Position numbers and translations under genes: made by a program. The notes under the pieces were generated by a model that was given only the letters and a program-made list of their open reading frames with translations, made no database searches and had not been told where the DNA came from. DNA of 64,000 nt. Source: Echinococcus granulosus. Lineage: Eukaryota > Platyhelminthes > Cestoda > Cyclophyllidea > Taeniidae. Where the stretch lies: positions 134,435 to 198,434 of the forward strand of contig NW_020170486.1 of assembly GCF_000524195.1 (NCBI RefSeq), written 5' to 3'. Position 1 is the first letter of the stretch. Each line of letters opens with the position of its first letter. Shown here in pieces: positions 1 to 11,100 of this stretch.

Positions 1-2126
1 AAAGTTGAAGTAGATGTTTCGCTATGAAATAAATATTTTTGGCCCTCTGACAGTAAATAGGTATGGATTTTATTGTTGGCGTTTTCTTTGAAGATGCGTT
101 TTTTAATGTCTCTGTGAAGAAAGTTTGCTGAGAAAGTAAGATTGAGATTTTGATGGAGTCGTCGGGACTGTTGTGGGGAGGTGGAGGCACGCTGTTGAGA
201 TTTGCGTGTTTGAGGTTAAGTGGGGAGGGGTGAACTCGAACCCCAAGCTCCGGGTAAGGAGGATGGAACTTTGGTTTCCCCGGCTATCCAAAGCCTTCAT
301 ACACTTGGTTGAACCTTTGCTAGGCGAAGCGTGGAGGACCAGAACATTGCGTGTGTAGAGAGCACAGAATACACAGGCAGTTGTTGGTTTTTGTTTCGAT
401 GCAGTATAGAAAAGCGCGTTTGAATCTGCGTGAGGAGACGCAGTCACATAACGTGAGACCTCAATTACTGTCATACAGGCGTCTGTAAGCACAATTTGCA
501 TGATGCAAGGTTAGACTACAAGAAGCAGAGGTCAATGAGTTAGAAAGAAGGGCAAAAAACCGGCGAGTTTTAAGTCGCTCCACTTCATCTTCTTGATCAA
601 ATGGTGCGAAATGAAGGGCAAAATCAGGAGACAAAGAAGGCATTACACAATTGTAAAAATTGCATCATTGTAAGGGTCAGCTTATATTTTGATGTAAATA
701 GGCAGCTTTGGAAAATCCCCAAAGCCATTTAAATGATAGGATGACCGTTTAGAAAGCACGTTTGGAAGTGTTTATTAAAAACACTCCAAACTGGCTTCAC
801 AAGATGAAAGCTATGGGACAATGTGGCGAATTCCCGATCGTTAGATGATTATTGCACATTTGGAGATTTGGATTCGCAATTTAGGTCTACTAGTGTGGAA
901 AGAATGAGAGTTAAAGCATACAGTTCATTGAATCTAGAAAGCTTCGCCTTCAATGTTTAGATCGCCCGGATTAATGTTACACTAAACACGATGTTTAGAT
1001 GTGACTTGCAAGAGGATCGCTTAGGGGGGGGGGACACGGCACACAAGATAATCCCTGGCCCTCATACACTTAGAGCAACTAGTTTGATTTGACTTCGTCG
1101 TGCTTATTAGGATAGGTAAATGGTTAAAGTGAGTTCAAGTCCAAGGGGCTGTGGACACGGAACCCTTCGCCCAAATGCAAGACGCATACTACTCATTCAC
1201 GCGGCCCGACTCGTATGCCCGCCTCCAAACCGAGACGAACATTAAAACAGCCTAGGTATTATAGTGAAGCATGCAAGAAGGTTAAAAATTCTTGTCGCGA
1301 AGAACCAGACGGGCTATAAAAGAAGAACTTAGCACTCAAAAGGCTGTAAATCTTTTCGTGTTTTGTGCATTTAAAACGTTAGGTTTCGGCGCATTTTGCC
1401 TGTAATTTATTTATACCTTAAATTTTAAAAGCAGTCACCTTTGAGTCCCCTTATTTTTAGCATCGAAAGCAAAGTTTTCTACTTAATTGCTTCAAAAATA
1501 ACTTTTTAATACCAAAAAAATGTGTTTGCACTGTTGGTCTTCACTAAATAACACGCTTTCCATTGTGCCTCTTTTGAAGGTAGTTGTGTATTATCTGTTG
1601 CTTGTCGGATTGGGGAATACTGTGGTTTCCCTAGTTAAATTGTTTGCAAAGTTTTTTCCCTAAAAAGCCTAATATTTTAATGTCGCTTTGACTTTGATTA
1701 GCTCTTAACGTTTTTTTATTACCTTTGTGTACATAGCCTTTTGTCTAAATTGTGTCGCTGAATCAAGATGTTTGTGTGCGATTGATGTGTGCAGTCATAT
1801 GTAATCTCCAACTTAGTCAAATGCATTGTTCCTACTTTTGTAACAATAGGTAGCCTTATGTCCTGCTTGATGCTATGTTTTCGAGTTTTTCTCCTGATTT
1901 GCTCTTTGACTTTTAAGTCAGAGACTTATGAACGTTTTATGTATATTCCAGTCGTTTAATAATATCTCACATGTTGTGAAATTAATGCTTAGGCTTACTT
2001 TGGCTCTGGTCGCAATTTGGTTCGGTAAATTCGACAAAAATTGCTGCAAGTCTGATCTACGATATAATAATCAGCGTTTATTCATAAGAAGGCTTTTGCC
2101 CATCATTATCTTGCCTTTGTAGTTCC
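1..2126. other. Upstream non-coding region
   Basis: I see no supportable gene here. The short open frames are interrupted, have no splice-compatible partners and show no domain. A G-run lies near 1025-1032. The segment around 170-360, on the minus strand, contains a B-box-like GGTTCGAG element, so it may be a degenerate tRNA-derived repeat, but this was not confirmed. The last 20 bases before 2127 form a pyrimidine-rich acceptor for the gene that follows. Confidence 0.5.
2108..2126 (+). other. Candidate trans-splice acceptor of KIN17
   Basis: A T-rich tract ends in TAG at 2120-2122, only four bases before the KIN17 ATG. No donor of a short upstream 5' exon is obvious. Such a tight acceptor-to-ATG spacing is typical of spliced-leader addition in flatworms; an ordinary 5'-UTR intron is the alternative. 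Confidence 0.4.
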
Positions 2127-4118
2127 ATGGGTAAAGAAAAGCCGGGATTCCTCACTCCTAAGGCAATTTCAAACCGTATCAAATCAAAAGGATTACAGAA
2201 GCTGCGATGGTACTGTCAAATGTGTCAAAAGCAGTGCCGAGACGAAAATGGGTACAAATGTCACACAAATTCGGAATCACATCATCGTCAAATGAAAATC
2301 TTCATGGAGAATGGTGGGAAATTCATTAGTGGCTTTTCTTCTGAATTTCTCAAAGGCTATCTGGACATTGTGAGGCGTCAATTTGGCGGCAAGCGAGTTC
2401 ATGCTAATGTTGTGTATCAGGAATACATAAAGGATAAGGAACACATTCACATGAACGCCACTCGATGGCATTCGCTTACCGGTCTCTGTCTGTGGCTCGG
2501 CAAACAGGGTATCTGTCGTGTTGATGAGACTGAAAAGGGTTGGTATATTGAGTATATTGATCGCGATCCTGAAGCCGAGAGTCGGAGGGCTTCTGATGCT
2601 CGACTGACGAAAACTGAGGACGAGATAAATCGTCAGTTACTGGGTATGCTAGCCTACTTCTCGCCTGGTCTCAGCATGACTGGGTTTTTATTTCTTGTTG
2701 CTACATAAACGACTACTACTACCTGCCTCTGACTAGGCACTTTCGACAGATTTTGTGCTTAAATTTTGGTGCTTTTCTTGGGCATTGATGGTTTGCTTTT
2801 GATTCTTTTCCCTTTTCATAGCCTCATACTTTTTGACAAGCGTTTTACGAACATTTTACAGCTAAGCAAATAGAGAAGGCTGCAGCTAGCAAACCGGTAA
2901 CGGACGAAAAGGACTCCAAGGAGGTGAAACCCCTCATTCGACAAGATGATAATGCCCCTATAAAATTGGACCTGCAGCTCGGTTCAGCCAAAGCCAAATC
3001 CGATTCACAGGTTGGCGATACTGATGTACAGTCTAATATCCCAGAGAATATACAAAAGTCGGACCACGTTGACGAGCCTACTAGCAGTGATCAGATGTCG
3101 CCAAGCGCCTCCGGTCGTGTATTATCCCCAAAAATCTCAGTAGTGGAAAAATCAGAAACCGCCGGAAAAGTTCAGAAAATCATTGTGAGTATGGTATTTT
3201 TCTCTAAAATTGCATCTTTTTTATTCTTTTTTTGATTATCCGATTCTAAGGTACTGCATGGCTTTTTAGAACCTGAGAATTTTAAACGCAGTCACCACTT
3301 ATCGGTTATTGTAGTCTACTTCAACATCATAGTAGCATCCAAAGTTGAACAAGTAAGCTTAGATAATCACTGCCAAATTTTGTCGAATCTTGCCTTTAGA
3401 ATCCTCTTTTATTGGCGGAGAAGAAGGCACAGAAAAACCGAGCTCTTTCTGACGCCGACAAACTAAACAATTCCTCAGTGGTAGCTACGTCATCTTCATC
3501 AGCTGGAGTCAAACGAAGCAGTTTGGATGAACTGATGGCTGAGGAGGAAATGTACAAAGAAAAACGTAACCGCAAGGATTACTGGATGACTGTTGGAATT
3601 GAGGTTAAACTGACATACTATAAACTTCCCAAAGACCTCCTCTATCGCCATGCCGTGATTCTGGACATGGAAGATGACTACACGGTAACCCACCGAAATC
3701 CACACTATTTCGGCTCTAAATGAGTACAGTTTATTTGTAAGTTCCTAAAATAGCCTTTTGTTGCAGGCTATCGTTCGAGTACTAAATACCTCAAAGACGA
3801 AGCTGAAGGTCGATCAGGATCACGTGGAAACAGTTATACCTCCCGTTGGTGATCCTGTTCTCGTTGTCAATGGCGCCTATCGCGGTGAGGTGGCCATTCT
3901 TAAGCAGGTCGACAAAGAAAGGTTTCGGGTGGATATTGTCATTGAATCGGTAAGCAGCCCTACTTGATTGAGAATGAGAAAATTTGAAAGAGTAGATGGT
4001 TAGGAGAGGTGATTTACATCTTGGCGATTTTTTTTCCCAGGGACTCTGTCGTGGACGTATGGTTCGTGATGTGTCCATGGAGGATATTTGCAAGGTCTGC
4101 GACATCAGCGCAAATTAA
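2127..4118 (+). CDS. KIN: KIN17 DNA/RNA-binding protein
   Basis: The five exons are 2127-2643, 2862-3184, 3400-3684, 3767-3949 and 4041-4118, giving 461 residues in consistent phase with GT-AG introns. The N-terminus MGKEKPGFLTPKAISNRIKS followed by a C2H2 finger (CQMCQKQC...H...H, about residues 30-55) is the KIN17 signature. Next comes the winged-helix-like domain with REHIHMNAT-type and GWYIEYIDRDPE sequences. The C-terminal exons hold the tandem SH3-like/KOW region (HVETVIPPVGDPVLVVNGAYRG, split here by description only). KIN17 proteins are nuclear, bind curved DNA and RNA, and act in replication, repair and pre-mRNA processing. The middle part (exon 2) is low-complexity and differs from vertebrates. 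The introns (82-218 nt) are not micro-introns. Identification is secure. Confidence 0.96.
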
Positions 4119-4660
4119 AGCGCACCCATCCACCTCCGTTTGTACATATTTTATTGTTTGAATACAAGTCGTATCGTAATTTCATTCCCTGTCGCCTAAG
4201 TAATTAAGTTTGTGTACGTTATGTCGTTTCATGCGTTTTTTAATGGCTTTCTACTACCTCTGACGTTGTTTGGGGCAAGGACGTGGTGTAATGAAGGGAT
4301 GCCACTTTCTTTGTCGTGTCTCCTATGAACCTTCTACACAGTGTTCTACTTACATGTCTGTCATTTGTTCTCCAGGCTTGCACTCCCGGTGGTTTTGTTT
4401 GACCAACACGAGGTAATCTACCCGGCGTAGATTAACTCGGTGAATGTGGAATCCATTTCCTGCTCAACTCGCTGCACACTGTAGATGGCATTACTGGTCT
4501 TTATCCCTTTTTTTCCAACAAAAAGATAATATCAACTTTTGCCCACTTTTTGTTTAAAACACATCAAAAAGTATTCACAAACCTCAATAGTGTCAAATAT
4601 TTGCAAACATTATCATTCCTTGATCAGGAATCCTATCACTACATCAAGGAGGCGATGAGA
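4119..4660. other. Convergent intergenic spacer
   Basis: This 540-bp spacer separates the 3' ends of KIN17 (+) and the ELAV-like gene (-). It should carry both 3' UTRs. A TTTATT at 4150-4155 reads AATAAA on the minus strand and could end the ELAV-like transcript. I see no other feature. Confidence 0.5.
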
Positions 4661-6445
4661 TTAGGTCTCCGGACGTCGGGTACGTCGTTTTATCTTAATA
4701 TTGTTACGTTTAAAAATTTCATGAAAAGGTTTGCCCACACATTGGTTGTCTCCCAGGTAGTCGGGAAAGGTGGCATTTGTTTTAAAGGAGACCTGAAGTA
4801 TTCGATTGTCTAGGATGAAGCCACTGAGAGCTTGAATAGCCTTCAGCGCCTCTTCATAATTGCTCATTGTTACAAAACCATAGCCTTTACACTTGCCTGT
4901 CATTGGGTCGATTACCGCGTTTACGGTATGAACAGCCCCAAAAGGACCAAACAGTTGCCACAACACCGCGTCGTCGGTGTCAGCACCGAGGTTACGTACA
5001 ACTATGCACCACCCATTAGTTGTCAAGGCACCGGCATTCGCAGCGTAGGCAGGCGCTAATAGGGCTTTCATGGATGCTGACATGTCAATCTCACTTGGAA
5101 TGTTGCCTCGCTTTATACATGGGATATGGATTTGAGGAGGAGACGGCCTATGTACTAAGAAGTTGGTGAGAGGAATCCCGGTGGTGATTTCACCTCTGTA
5201 AGGTGGCATTGAATGCCTCATCTTTGACAGCGACATTGGCTGTTGCAGGTAGCCCCAAGCTGCTAATTGACAGAAACCCAATTGTGTTCGTTGCCATGAT
5301 GGATTTGAAAATAGTCTGTTGAGGTTAACCGGTGCGGGGATGGTGTACTCATTGCCATACACCCCAAAACGTGACATCGTAGGTGGATAAAACGGTGTAG
5401 CTCGTGGATGCTCAAGATTGTAGAACTGTGGCACTTTTACTTGGAATAGACTGGTGGTAGGCGGTGTATGGGCTGCGGTTGGCAGGGCGGTTAAATCCTC
5501 GGTGTCGCAATACTTTGACTTTTGAGGTGTTGATGTCGCTGAGGCGGGTGACACCTTTTGTCTTCGATAGCCGGATGATGCTACCGTCGATCGTGATGAC
5601 AAGGAACGATGACTGTCCGAATGGGAACCGGGTGAGTTAGCAAATTTTACCATCATTATATCATTTGTCTCGGGGAATTTATAGCCATTAAGTTTTTTGA
5701 TGGCGCGTTCCGCCTCCGAGCGTCGGTCGTAGCGAATGAAGGCGATGCCACGAGAAGCTGAAGTCTTCTTGTCACACAGAATACGTGTGGTTATAATACG
5801 TCCACAAGGCCTAAAAATGTCCTCTAATTCACTTATTTTTAAATTTCTTGGTAAACCACAAATGTACAAGTTGGCTCCTTTAATGGCATCACAACTTGGA
5901 CGAGCTATGGACACCTTGATTGTTTTATTCTCCATTTTTAAACCATTAAATGTGTCAATCGCCTTCTTGGCATCCATCGCATTGTAGTACTTGACAAATG
6001 CATATCCCAAGCTTTCTCCTGTGGATTTTTCACGTACAAGTTTACAATTTTCAAGCTCCCCAATACCGGCAAATAGCGATCGGACCTCTTCCTGTGATGT
6101 ATTTGGTGGCAGGTAATTGACAATGAGATTGGTCTTATTCTCCACTCCTGACGTTGACGTGTGTGTGCGGGATTTGGCAATTCGATGTACATCAGCCGTG
6201 TAGTCGTCCATGGACTCTAAACTTGACGATTTTATTGAACTATATGAGGGTAATTTAATGTCGTAGGCACTTTTTCCCAGTACTAAGTCTCTTCCGTCAC
6301 CTGCAGCTTGAGAGTGTAGGTAAGAAGACCGAGGACGAGTGGAGGGTTTTTGGGGTCCCCTGCAGCAATCGACGATAACAGGATCTCGTCCACCAGATAA
6401 TTTACTTGTCACCCTATGCGTTGACTTGGTAGTTGCAGCTAGCAT
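4661..6445 (-). CDS. Intronless ELAV/Hu-like RNA-binding protein
   Basis: This is a single 594-codon frame with three RRM domains in the ELAV layout. RRM1 (about 105-183) has RNP2 LIVNYLP and RNP1 LGYAFVKY. RRM2 (about 191-270) has LYICGLP and SRGIAFIRY. A hinge of about 200 Ser/Pro/Thr-rich residues follows, then RRM3 (about 474-553) with CIVVRNLG and CKGYGFVTM. ELAV/Hu proteins bind AU-rich RNA and control stability and splicing. Two features differ from typical Hu proteins: no introns at all, and a basic tail of about 40 residues after RRM3, where family members usually end. The missing introns suggest a retroposed paralogue that stayed intact, though I see no poly(A) remnant or target-site duplication. 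The ATG at 6445 lies 140 bp from the start of a divergent gene. Confidence 0.9.
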   Translation of the reverse strand: MLAATTKSTHRVTSKLSGGRDPVIVDCCRGPQKPSTRPRSSYLHSQAAGDGRDLVLGKSAYDIKLPSYSSIKSSSLESMDDYTADVHRIAKSRTHTSTSGVENKTNLIVNYLPPNTSQEEVRSLFAGIGELENCKLVREKSTGESLGYAFVKYYNAMDAKKAIDTFNGLKMENKTIKVSIARPSCDAIKGANLYICGLPRNLKISELEDIFRPCGRIITTRILCDKKTSASRGIAFIRYDRRSEAERAIKKLNGYKFPETNDIMMVKFANSPGSHSDSHRSLSSRSTVASSGYRRQKVSPASATSTPQKSKYCDTEDLTALPTAAHTPPTTSLFQVKVPQFYNLEHPRATPFYPPTMSRFGVYGNEYTIPAPVNLNRLFSNPSWQRTQLGFCQLAAWGYLQQPMSLSKMRHSMPPYRGEITTGIPLTNFLVHRPSPPQIHIPCIKRGNIPSEIDMSASMKALLAPAYAANAGALTTNGWCIVVRNLGADTDDAVLWQLFGPFGAVHTVNAVIDPMTGKCKGYGFVTMSNYEEALKAIQALSGFILDNRILQVSFKTNATFPDYLGDNQCVGKPFHEIFKRNNIKIKRRTRRPET

Positions 6446-6585
6446 TCTTTTTTGTTGTATTCCTCCTTTAAATCTACTAAAATCCGCGCGTTTTTTGCAT
6501 GTGCAAAAGTGCAGTTACTTGTTGTATCGATTTTTTCCTATTTGAAAGGACAAATCAGCTGATTGACAAGGTCATTGTATGGCAG
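6446..6585. promoter_or_regulatory. Compact bidirectional promoter
   Basis: The start codons of the ELAV-like gene (minus, 6445) and the membrane-protein gene (plus, 6586) are only 140 bp apart and diverge. Both promoters and 5' UTRs must fit in or overlap this interval. No clear TATA box was recognised. The inference is positional. Confidence 0.45.
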
Positions 6586-7662
6586 ATGGATTCTGTAAAG
6601 TTTATTTTTGCCAATATTGTGGTGTCAAATTTGATCAAACACGGAATTTATTACTTTGCACATGATGACATCGCCGATTTGTATGAGTCGTCTATCAAGG
6701 TGGAGGAGGAGTTTTCAGAGCCTGCGGGTTCAGCACCACCACCTCAACCTTCATGGTTTTTGCCCTATATTCTTGGTTTACAGATGAGTGTATTGTATCT
6801 TTTTGTTCAAACACTCAGGAAGCATGAATTACCCAGTGGGAGAATACGCAATGTCCTTATTGCTCTGATTGGCTCTGATGTATTGTTCAACTTGATGGAT
6901 GTGCTACAATTTGCGCTGTATTCTAACTACGGAGTCGATCTGGTCGGTCTCATCTCACAAAGACATTATGGAACAATCTCCTACATAATGGATGTGTTGC
7001 AACACCTGAGTGTGGGCCTACACCTTTTCCTTTGTGCAGATGTCTCTAATATGACACCATCCACGCTGAAATCTGTATCCGGTCTTAGTCTGATCCTAAG
7101 TTTCATTGCAAATGCCTTTCTTGCCCCTACAACTTTTGACTTGCCAAATGAGTCGTACCAGGTGGAAAGCTTCACTGCATATAGGACTCGTGGTATTGAC
7201 ATGAACTACGCACAGAGACTCAGCTCTCTCCATCTTCTGCCGTGTATTGGTCTCACAGTAGTCCTGGTACATCAGAGAATGCAAAAGAACCCCCACAATG
7301 AGATTCATGAAAAGGCACCAAATGAGAAGGGTGATGAGGAGGTCTGCGTTATCAATATGAGGAACTTCATTCGTCGCTCCATGATATGTCATTATGTTAT
7401 TAGTGTGCTCTATTGCCTCATCACTCTGGGAATCAAAACAAAACATGAAGGCCTAACTAGATTTATTAGTCAGTTTGATACTCCCGACAATACATTGCGG
7501 AAGTTTGGTTATCTGCAGCAGGCCACCAACATCGTTTGTCTCTTGGCATGCCTCAATCTGGAGGGAGCAGGCGCTGACACAACACGTATGGATGAATTTG
7601 AGTCTGACTTCCAACAGCCACCTTCGTATCTCATCGATGGATCTGAAAATGAATTAGATTAA
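6586..7662 (+). CDS. Orphan multi-pass membrane protein
   Basis: This is an intronless frame of 358 codons from the ATG at 6586. The frame is open upstream to 6499, but the extra 29 residues are Cys/Phe-rich and lie in the shared promoter, so I prefer the internal ATG. About six or seven hydrophobic helices are visible: around SWFLPYILGLQMSVLYLF, NVLIALIGSDVLFNLMDVL, VLQHLSVGLHLFL, GLSLILSFIANAF, LHLLPCIGLTVVLVH, MICHYVISVLYCLITLGI and NIVCLLACLNL. An acidic Pro-containing segment precedes the first, and the tail is acidic and polar (ends SENELD). I do not recognise a family or GPCR motifs such as DRY or NPxxY. It shares a 140-bp divergent promoter with the ELAV-like gene. It could be a retrogene, as it also lacks introns. 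Function unknown. Confidence 0.72.
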   Translation: MDSVKFIFANIVVSNLIKHGIYYFAHDDIADLYESSIKVEEEFSEPAGSAPPPQPSWFLPYILGLQMSVLYLFVQTLRKHELPSGRIRNVLIALIGSDVLFNLMDVLQFALYSNYGVDLVGLISQRHYGTISYIMDVLQHLSVGLHLFLCADVSNMTPSTLKSVSGLSLILSFIANAFLAPTTFDLPNESYQVESFTAYRTRGIDMNYAQRLSSLHLLPCIGLTVVLVHQRMQKNPHNEIHEKAPNEKGDEEVCVINMRNFIRRSMICHYVISVLYCLITLGIKTKHEGLTRFISQFDTPDNTLRKFGYLQQATNIVCLLACLNLEGAGADTTRMDEFESDFQQPPSYLIDGSENELD

Positions 7663-8177
7663 TTTTCCATATTTTTTGCCTTGGCATTGCAATAAGCTGA
7701 TAAATAGCTTATTTCACGTTTTCCTATTGTTGCCTAGCTGTATTTCAGTCGGCCTTCGAGAAGGCCGACTTAGAGTCCAGGGCAGTGTTCAGGTCCAATG
7801 CAGAGCAAGAACTTTAGTTTTGCTAGTTTCTTACCCACATCTCAGCGGGGGCTTACATTATTGCCGACAGTGGTTTCAGTCCATCCTACTTTTCGACGAC
7901 GTCATGGATACTAACCACTGTTGCCGGTTTTACCGCAAAGTAGTATTTGAAAGCGTTGAATTTTAGTCGAACGTAACAAGAGGTATAAAGTACGAGAAGC
8001 TCACTTAATATTAAATTTGGGTGTTTTTGTTTTAGCTGTTAACATAGTATGTTAGGGGCGATGCGCGCCTGTGTGAATTTTGATTCTGGGACCTATGCTT
8101 TCTTAGGTTGTTGTCTTCTTTTTTGGCTTCCTAAGTTAGAATGACACTTCGTGGTTATATAGTTATACTTAAACGGG
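7663..8177. other. Intergenic spacer with a hairpin
   Basis: This 515-bp spacer lies between the membrane-protein gene and the Ki-67-like gene, both on the plus strand. Apart from the perfect inverted repeat at 7747-7770 I see nothing specific. The small open frames inside lack domains and are not supported. Confidence 0.5.
7747..7770. repeat. Perfect 11-bp inverted repeat
   Basis: AGTCGGCCTTC, a GA spacer and its exact reverse complement give a 24-nt near-palindrome about 85 nt after the stop of the membrane-protein gene. As RNA it would form an 11-bp stem with a very tight loop. It could be a 3'-UTR element or a protein-binding palindrome; function is unknown. Confidence 0.6.
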
Positions 8178-11100
8178 ATGGAACCTCGGGATCCTTTTGT
8201 GACTGGCGCGCAGATAGGTGCATTTTTGGAAGGTAAAGTCGCTTTGCACCTTGTGATATATAGTGATGGGTCCTGTGATGTACACATCAAATTGGATACT
8301 GTTGCTCCTCTTCACTGTAAACTGGAAAGAATGGCAGATGGACGTGTCTTTGTTGAAAATCTTTCGAAGACCACAAAAACCTTCTTAAATGGCGTTCCTG
8401 TTACCGAGAGGACATTCGTTGCTCATGATAGTCTCTTGACCGTGGTAGATCGGAATTTCAAGTTTCTCTACCCAGAGAACTCCGCCTACATTTTTAAATC
8501 TGTACGTTATGTAAGAATAATAGTTTTACGACTTCTCACTCCGATGTTAGGTCAGACTTGGCGATTGTACTAGTTTCCATCTAGCTATATTTTCTTGAGT
8601 CAACTTGGTTAGATGTTGTTGTCAATGTTGTATTCTCTTGCGCTTCTTACTTATTGTATGGTTAGTGCTTCCTGAATAAGTAATTTTCTTTCTCCAAGTC
8701 TTGTCTTCTGAATAGAAGTTTGTTTTATCCGCAGGCGTTATCAGGTGCCAAAAAAGGCGTTCCTCTCTCTCCATTGTTAGGAAGTTCACCACGGTGCATT
8801 TCCGATGTGTCCTCGTTTGCAACGGTTATGTCTAGTTCGCCAAAACATTCACCGTTACAATCTACACGAGTTAAGACTCCGACCTTATCGTCTCAGCGTA
8901 GAGGACTCTCTACGAAGGAGCGCTATGGTCCGACGCCCACACGACCTGTGGCAACGCCACCTGTAGTTAGTGTCGTACGTCATTCACTGAAGCGTCGCTC
9001 CTCCAAAACCGACAAGTATCAAAGTCCTACGAGGAAACGGGTGAAGACAAATGTTTCTGAAACTCCTATAACATCTGGATCACCAAGCGTCAGACATCTG
9101 CGTTCATCTTCTGCTTCAAAAGAAGAGACGTTGCAGACAAATAATTCTTCCTATTATTCATTAAACACGGATCAAACCGCTCAATTCGATTTATTTGACG
9201 AGTCTTCTAAATCACTCAATGCATCTTCGACTCTCTTGTTGTCGGGCAAATCAAAGGCTAATGTTTTGCAAAATGTCTGCTTTGCTGATGATCTTGAGAC
9301 AATTCCTGATGCACGTAAGAAGTCTCCTACATCACCAGCCTCCCAGCATGAAACCTCTACCAACAAAAGAATGAATCGGAATTCATTGATTCGCCGAAGC
9401 TTCTCCGGTAGGTTGACATTTTAAGCTAACCAAAATATATTTCTAGACAGCACTGCTCCGGACAAGTCTACTTTGGCCGAAGCAACATGCAAATTCAATA
9501 GTAGAGTAAGTGTTGAAAATGGTACGCCATCTAAAGGCGTCTATTATGGTCAGGAGGTTGCCAAGTCTCGGCAAAGTAAGAGTCGGGATCATTTAGATAG
9601 ATGTCGCGTTGTGAAAAAAGGTGTACAATTCGGTCCGAGCTTGAGTCCTGAGCAATTTGATTCCTGTTTACCGCCTTCAACACCGATTAAGCGTGGCGAG
9701 CTGCCGCCTCCTAGCTCGCTTCAACGCATTTGCACATCAATTGTGAAGCATCGTAGGTCAACTTCATTGCCCTTAACGCTGAAGACTGGACATAACGTTT
9801 CGACGCAGCTACTTAAACCACAGAATGCATCATTTGGATTGGGAACCAAGTCAACTCCTCGTGGTTTGCCAAGGAATCTTGTGGATTCGTCTATAGATGA
9901 TTCCACGGCTCCTTTGAGAAACTCAGCTAGTGGTAACCTAGATGCCTCTGCATCGGATATATCCTATGCCACTTTGACAAAGCCGACGAGGCTTTCAAAT
10001 GTTTCGTCACTTGAATTAGCAGATACGGGAAATGATCAGTCCTCTAAACGTCAAAGTATCGTGACTAATGGGTCCAACGCCGATATGGATAGCGGGAGTA
10101 GCTCCCATGTTACTTCACCTTTATTCCCGCCGATGCGCTCCGGCAGACGTGGAAAATCCTCTGTCGAAAAGGTTCCATCCCGACATAGAAGGTCAGTAGG
10201 GGTTCCTTTTCATCGTTCTGCTGGCCGGACCTCTGCCATCGCCATTGAAGTTTCGGATACAGCACTAAATGGAAGGAGAGGAAGATCACCTCCTTCATCC
10301 AAACTCATTGGTTGGCTTCGTCCTCCGTCTTCCACCTCAAAAAGTCAGGATGCTTTGGATTTACAGGCTTTGTCCAGTGTTACTCCTTTTGCGCTGCAAT
10401 CAAGTGTTCAACAATTGCATGTCGAAAACACGTCATTGTCGAACTCGTCGTCACCAGAAGTGCGCTTCGAGACCATGGATACATTGAATGTTCCCTTGCC
10501 GGACAGCCTTCCAGATGTGCATTCTTCTACGGCTACACCTAAGGCGCAGTCCTCTTCAAGAATATCTAGTACCCGTAGACTTATGAGAACGTCAAGGACT
10601 GCGCCGTCCCCAATATTATCTGGTGCTCAGGAGACCATTAATATGCCTACTTCACCCCATTCCGATATCGGCATTGTTCCACCAAGTCAAACTAGTCCAG
10701 CGCTGGAGATTCAATCATATGCCAGACTCTCCGGTTCGCTTCCCCCCATGAACACATCAGAAGTTCAGGATTTACCAAGATTGTCAGGCATCCGTGAACC
10801 AGTGAAGACTTCGAGGTCTGTGCTCTCTCCAAGATTACCTGGCGTAAGAAAGCTCATGAAAACCGCAGAGGTTCCGGCTTCACCAATTCTGTCAGGCATT
10901 CGAGAGACAATTAAGACACCTAAATCTGTATCTTCTCCGAGACTATCTGCTGTCCGAAGGCTTGTGAAAACTCCGAACGCTCAAGCTTCTCCGAGACTAT
11001 CAGGCCTTCGAAAGCTTGTGAAAACACCGACGATTCAGGCTTCACCGGAACTGTCAGGCATTCGGAAATTAATGAAGACTCCGAGACCTGTGCCCCCTCA

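Noticed and set aside
103..501. 132-codon minus-strand frame at the window edge
   Set aside because: No domain; contains a B-box-like GGTTCGAG element and resembles a degenerate repeat rather than a gene. Could not be confirmed either way.
7676..7966. 96-codon plus-strand frame after the membrane-protein gene
   Set aside because: Spans the palindrome at 7747-7770, has no domain and lies in the likely 3' UTR.
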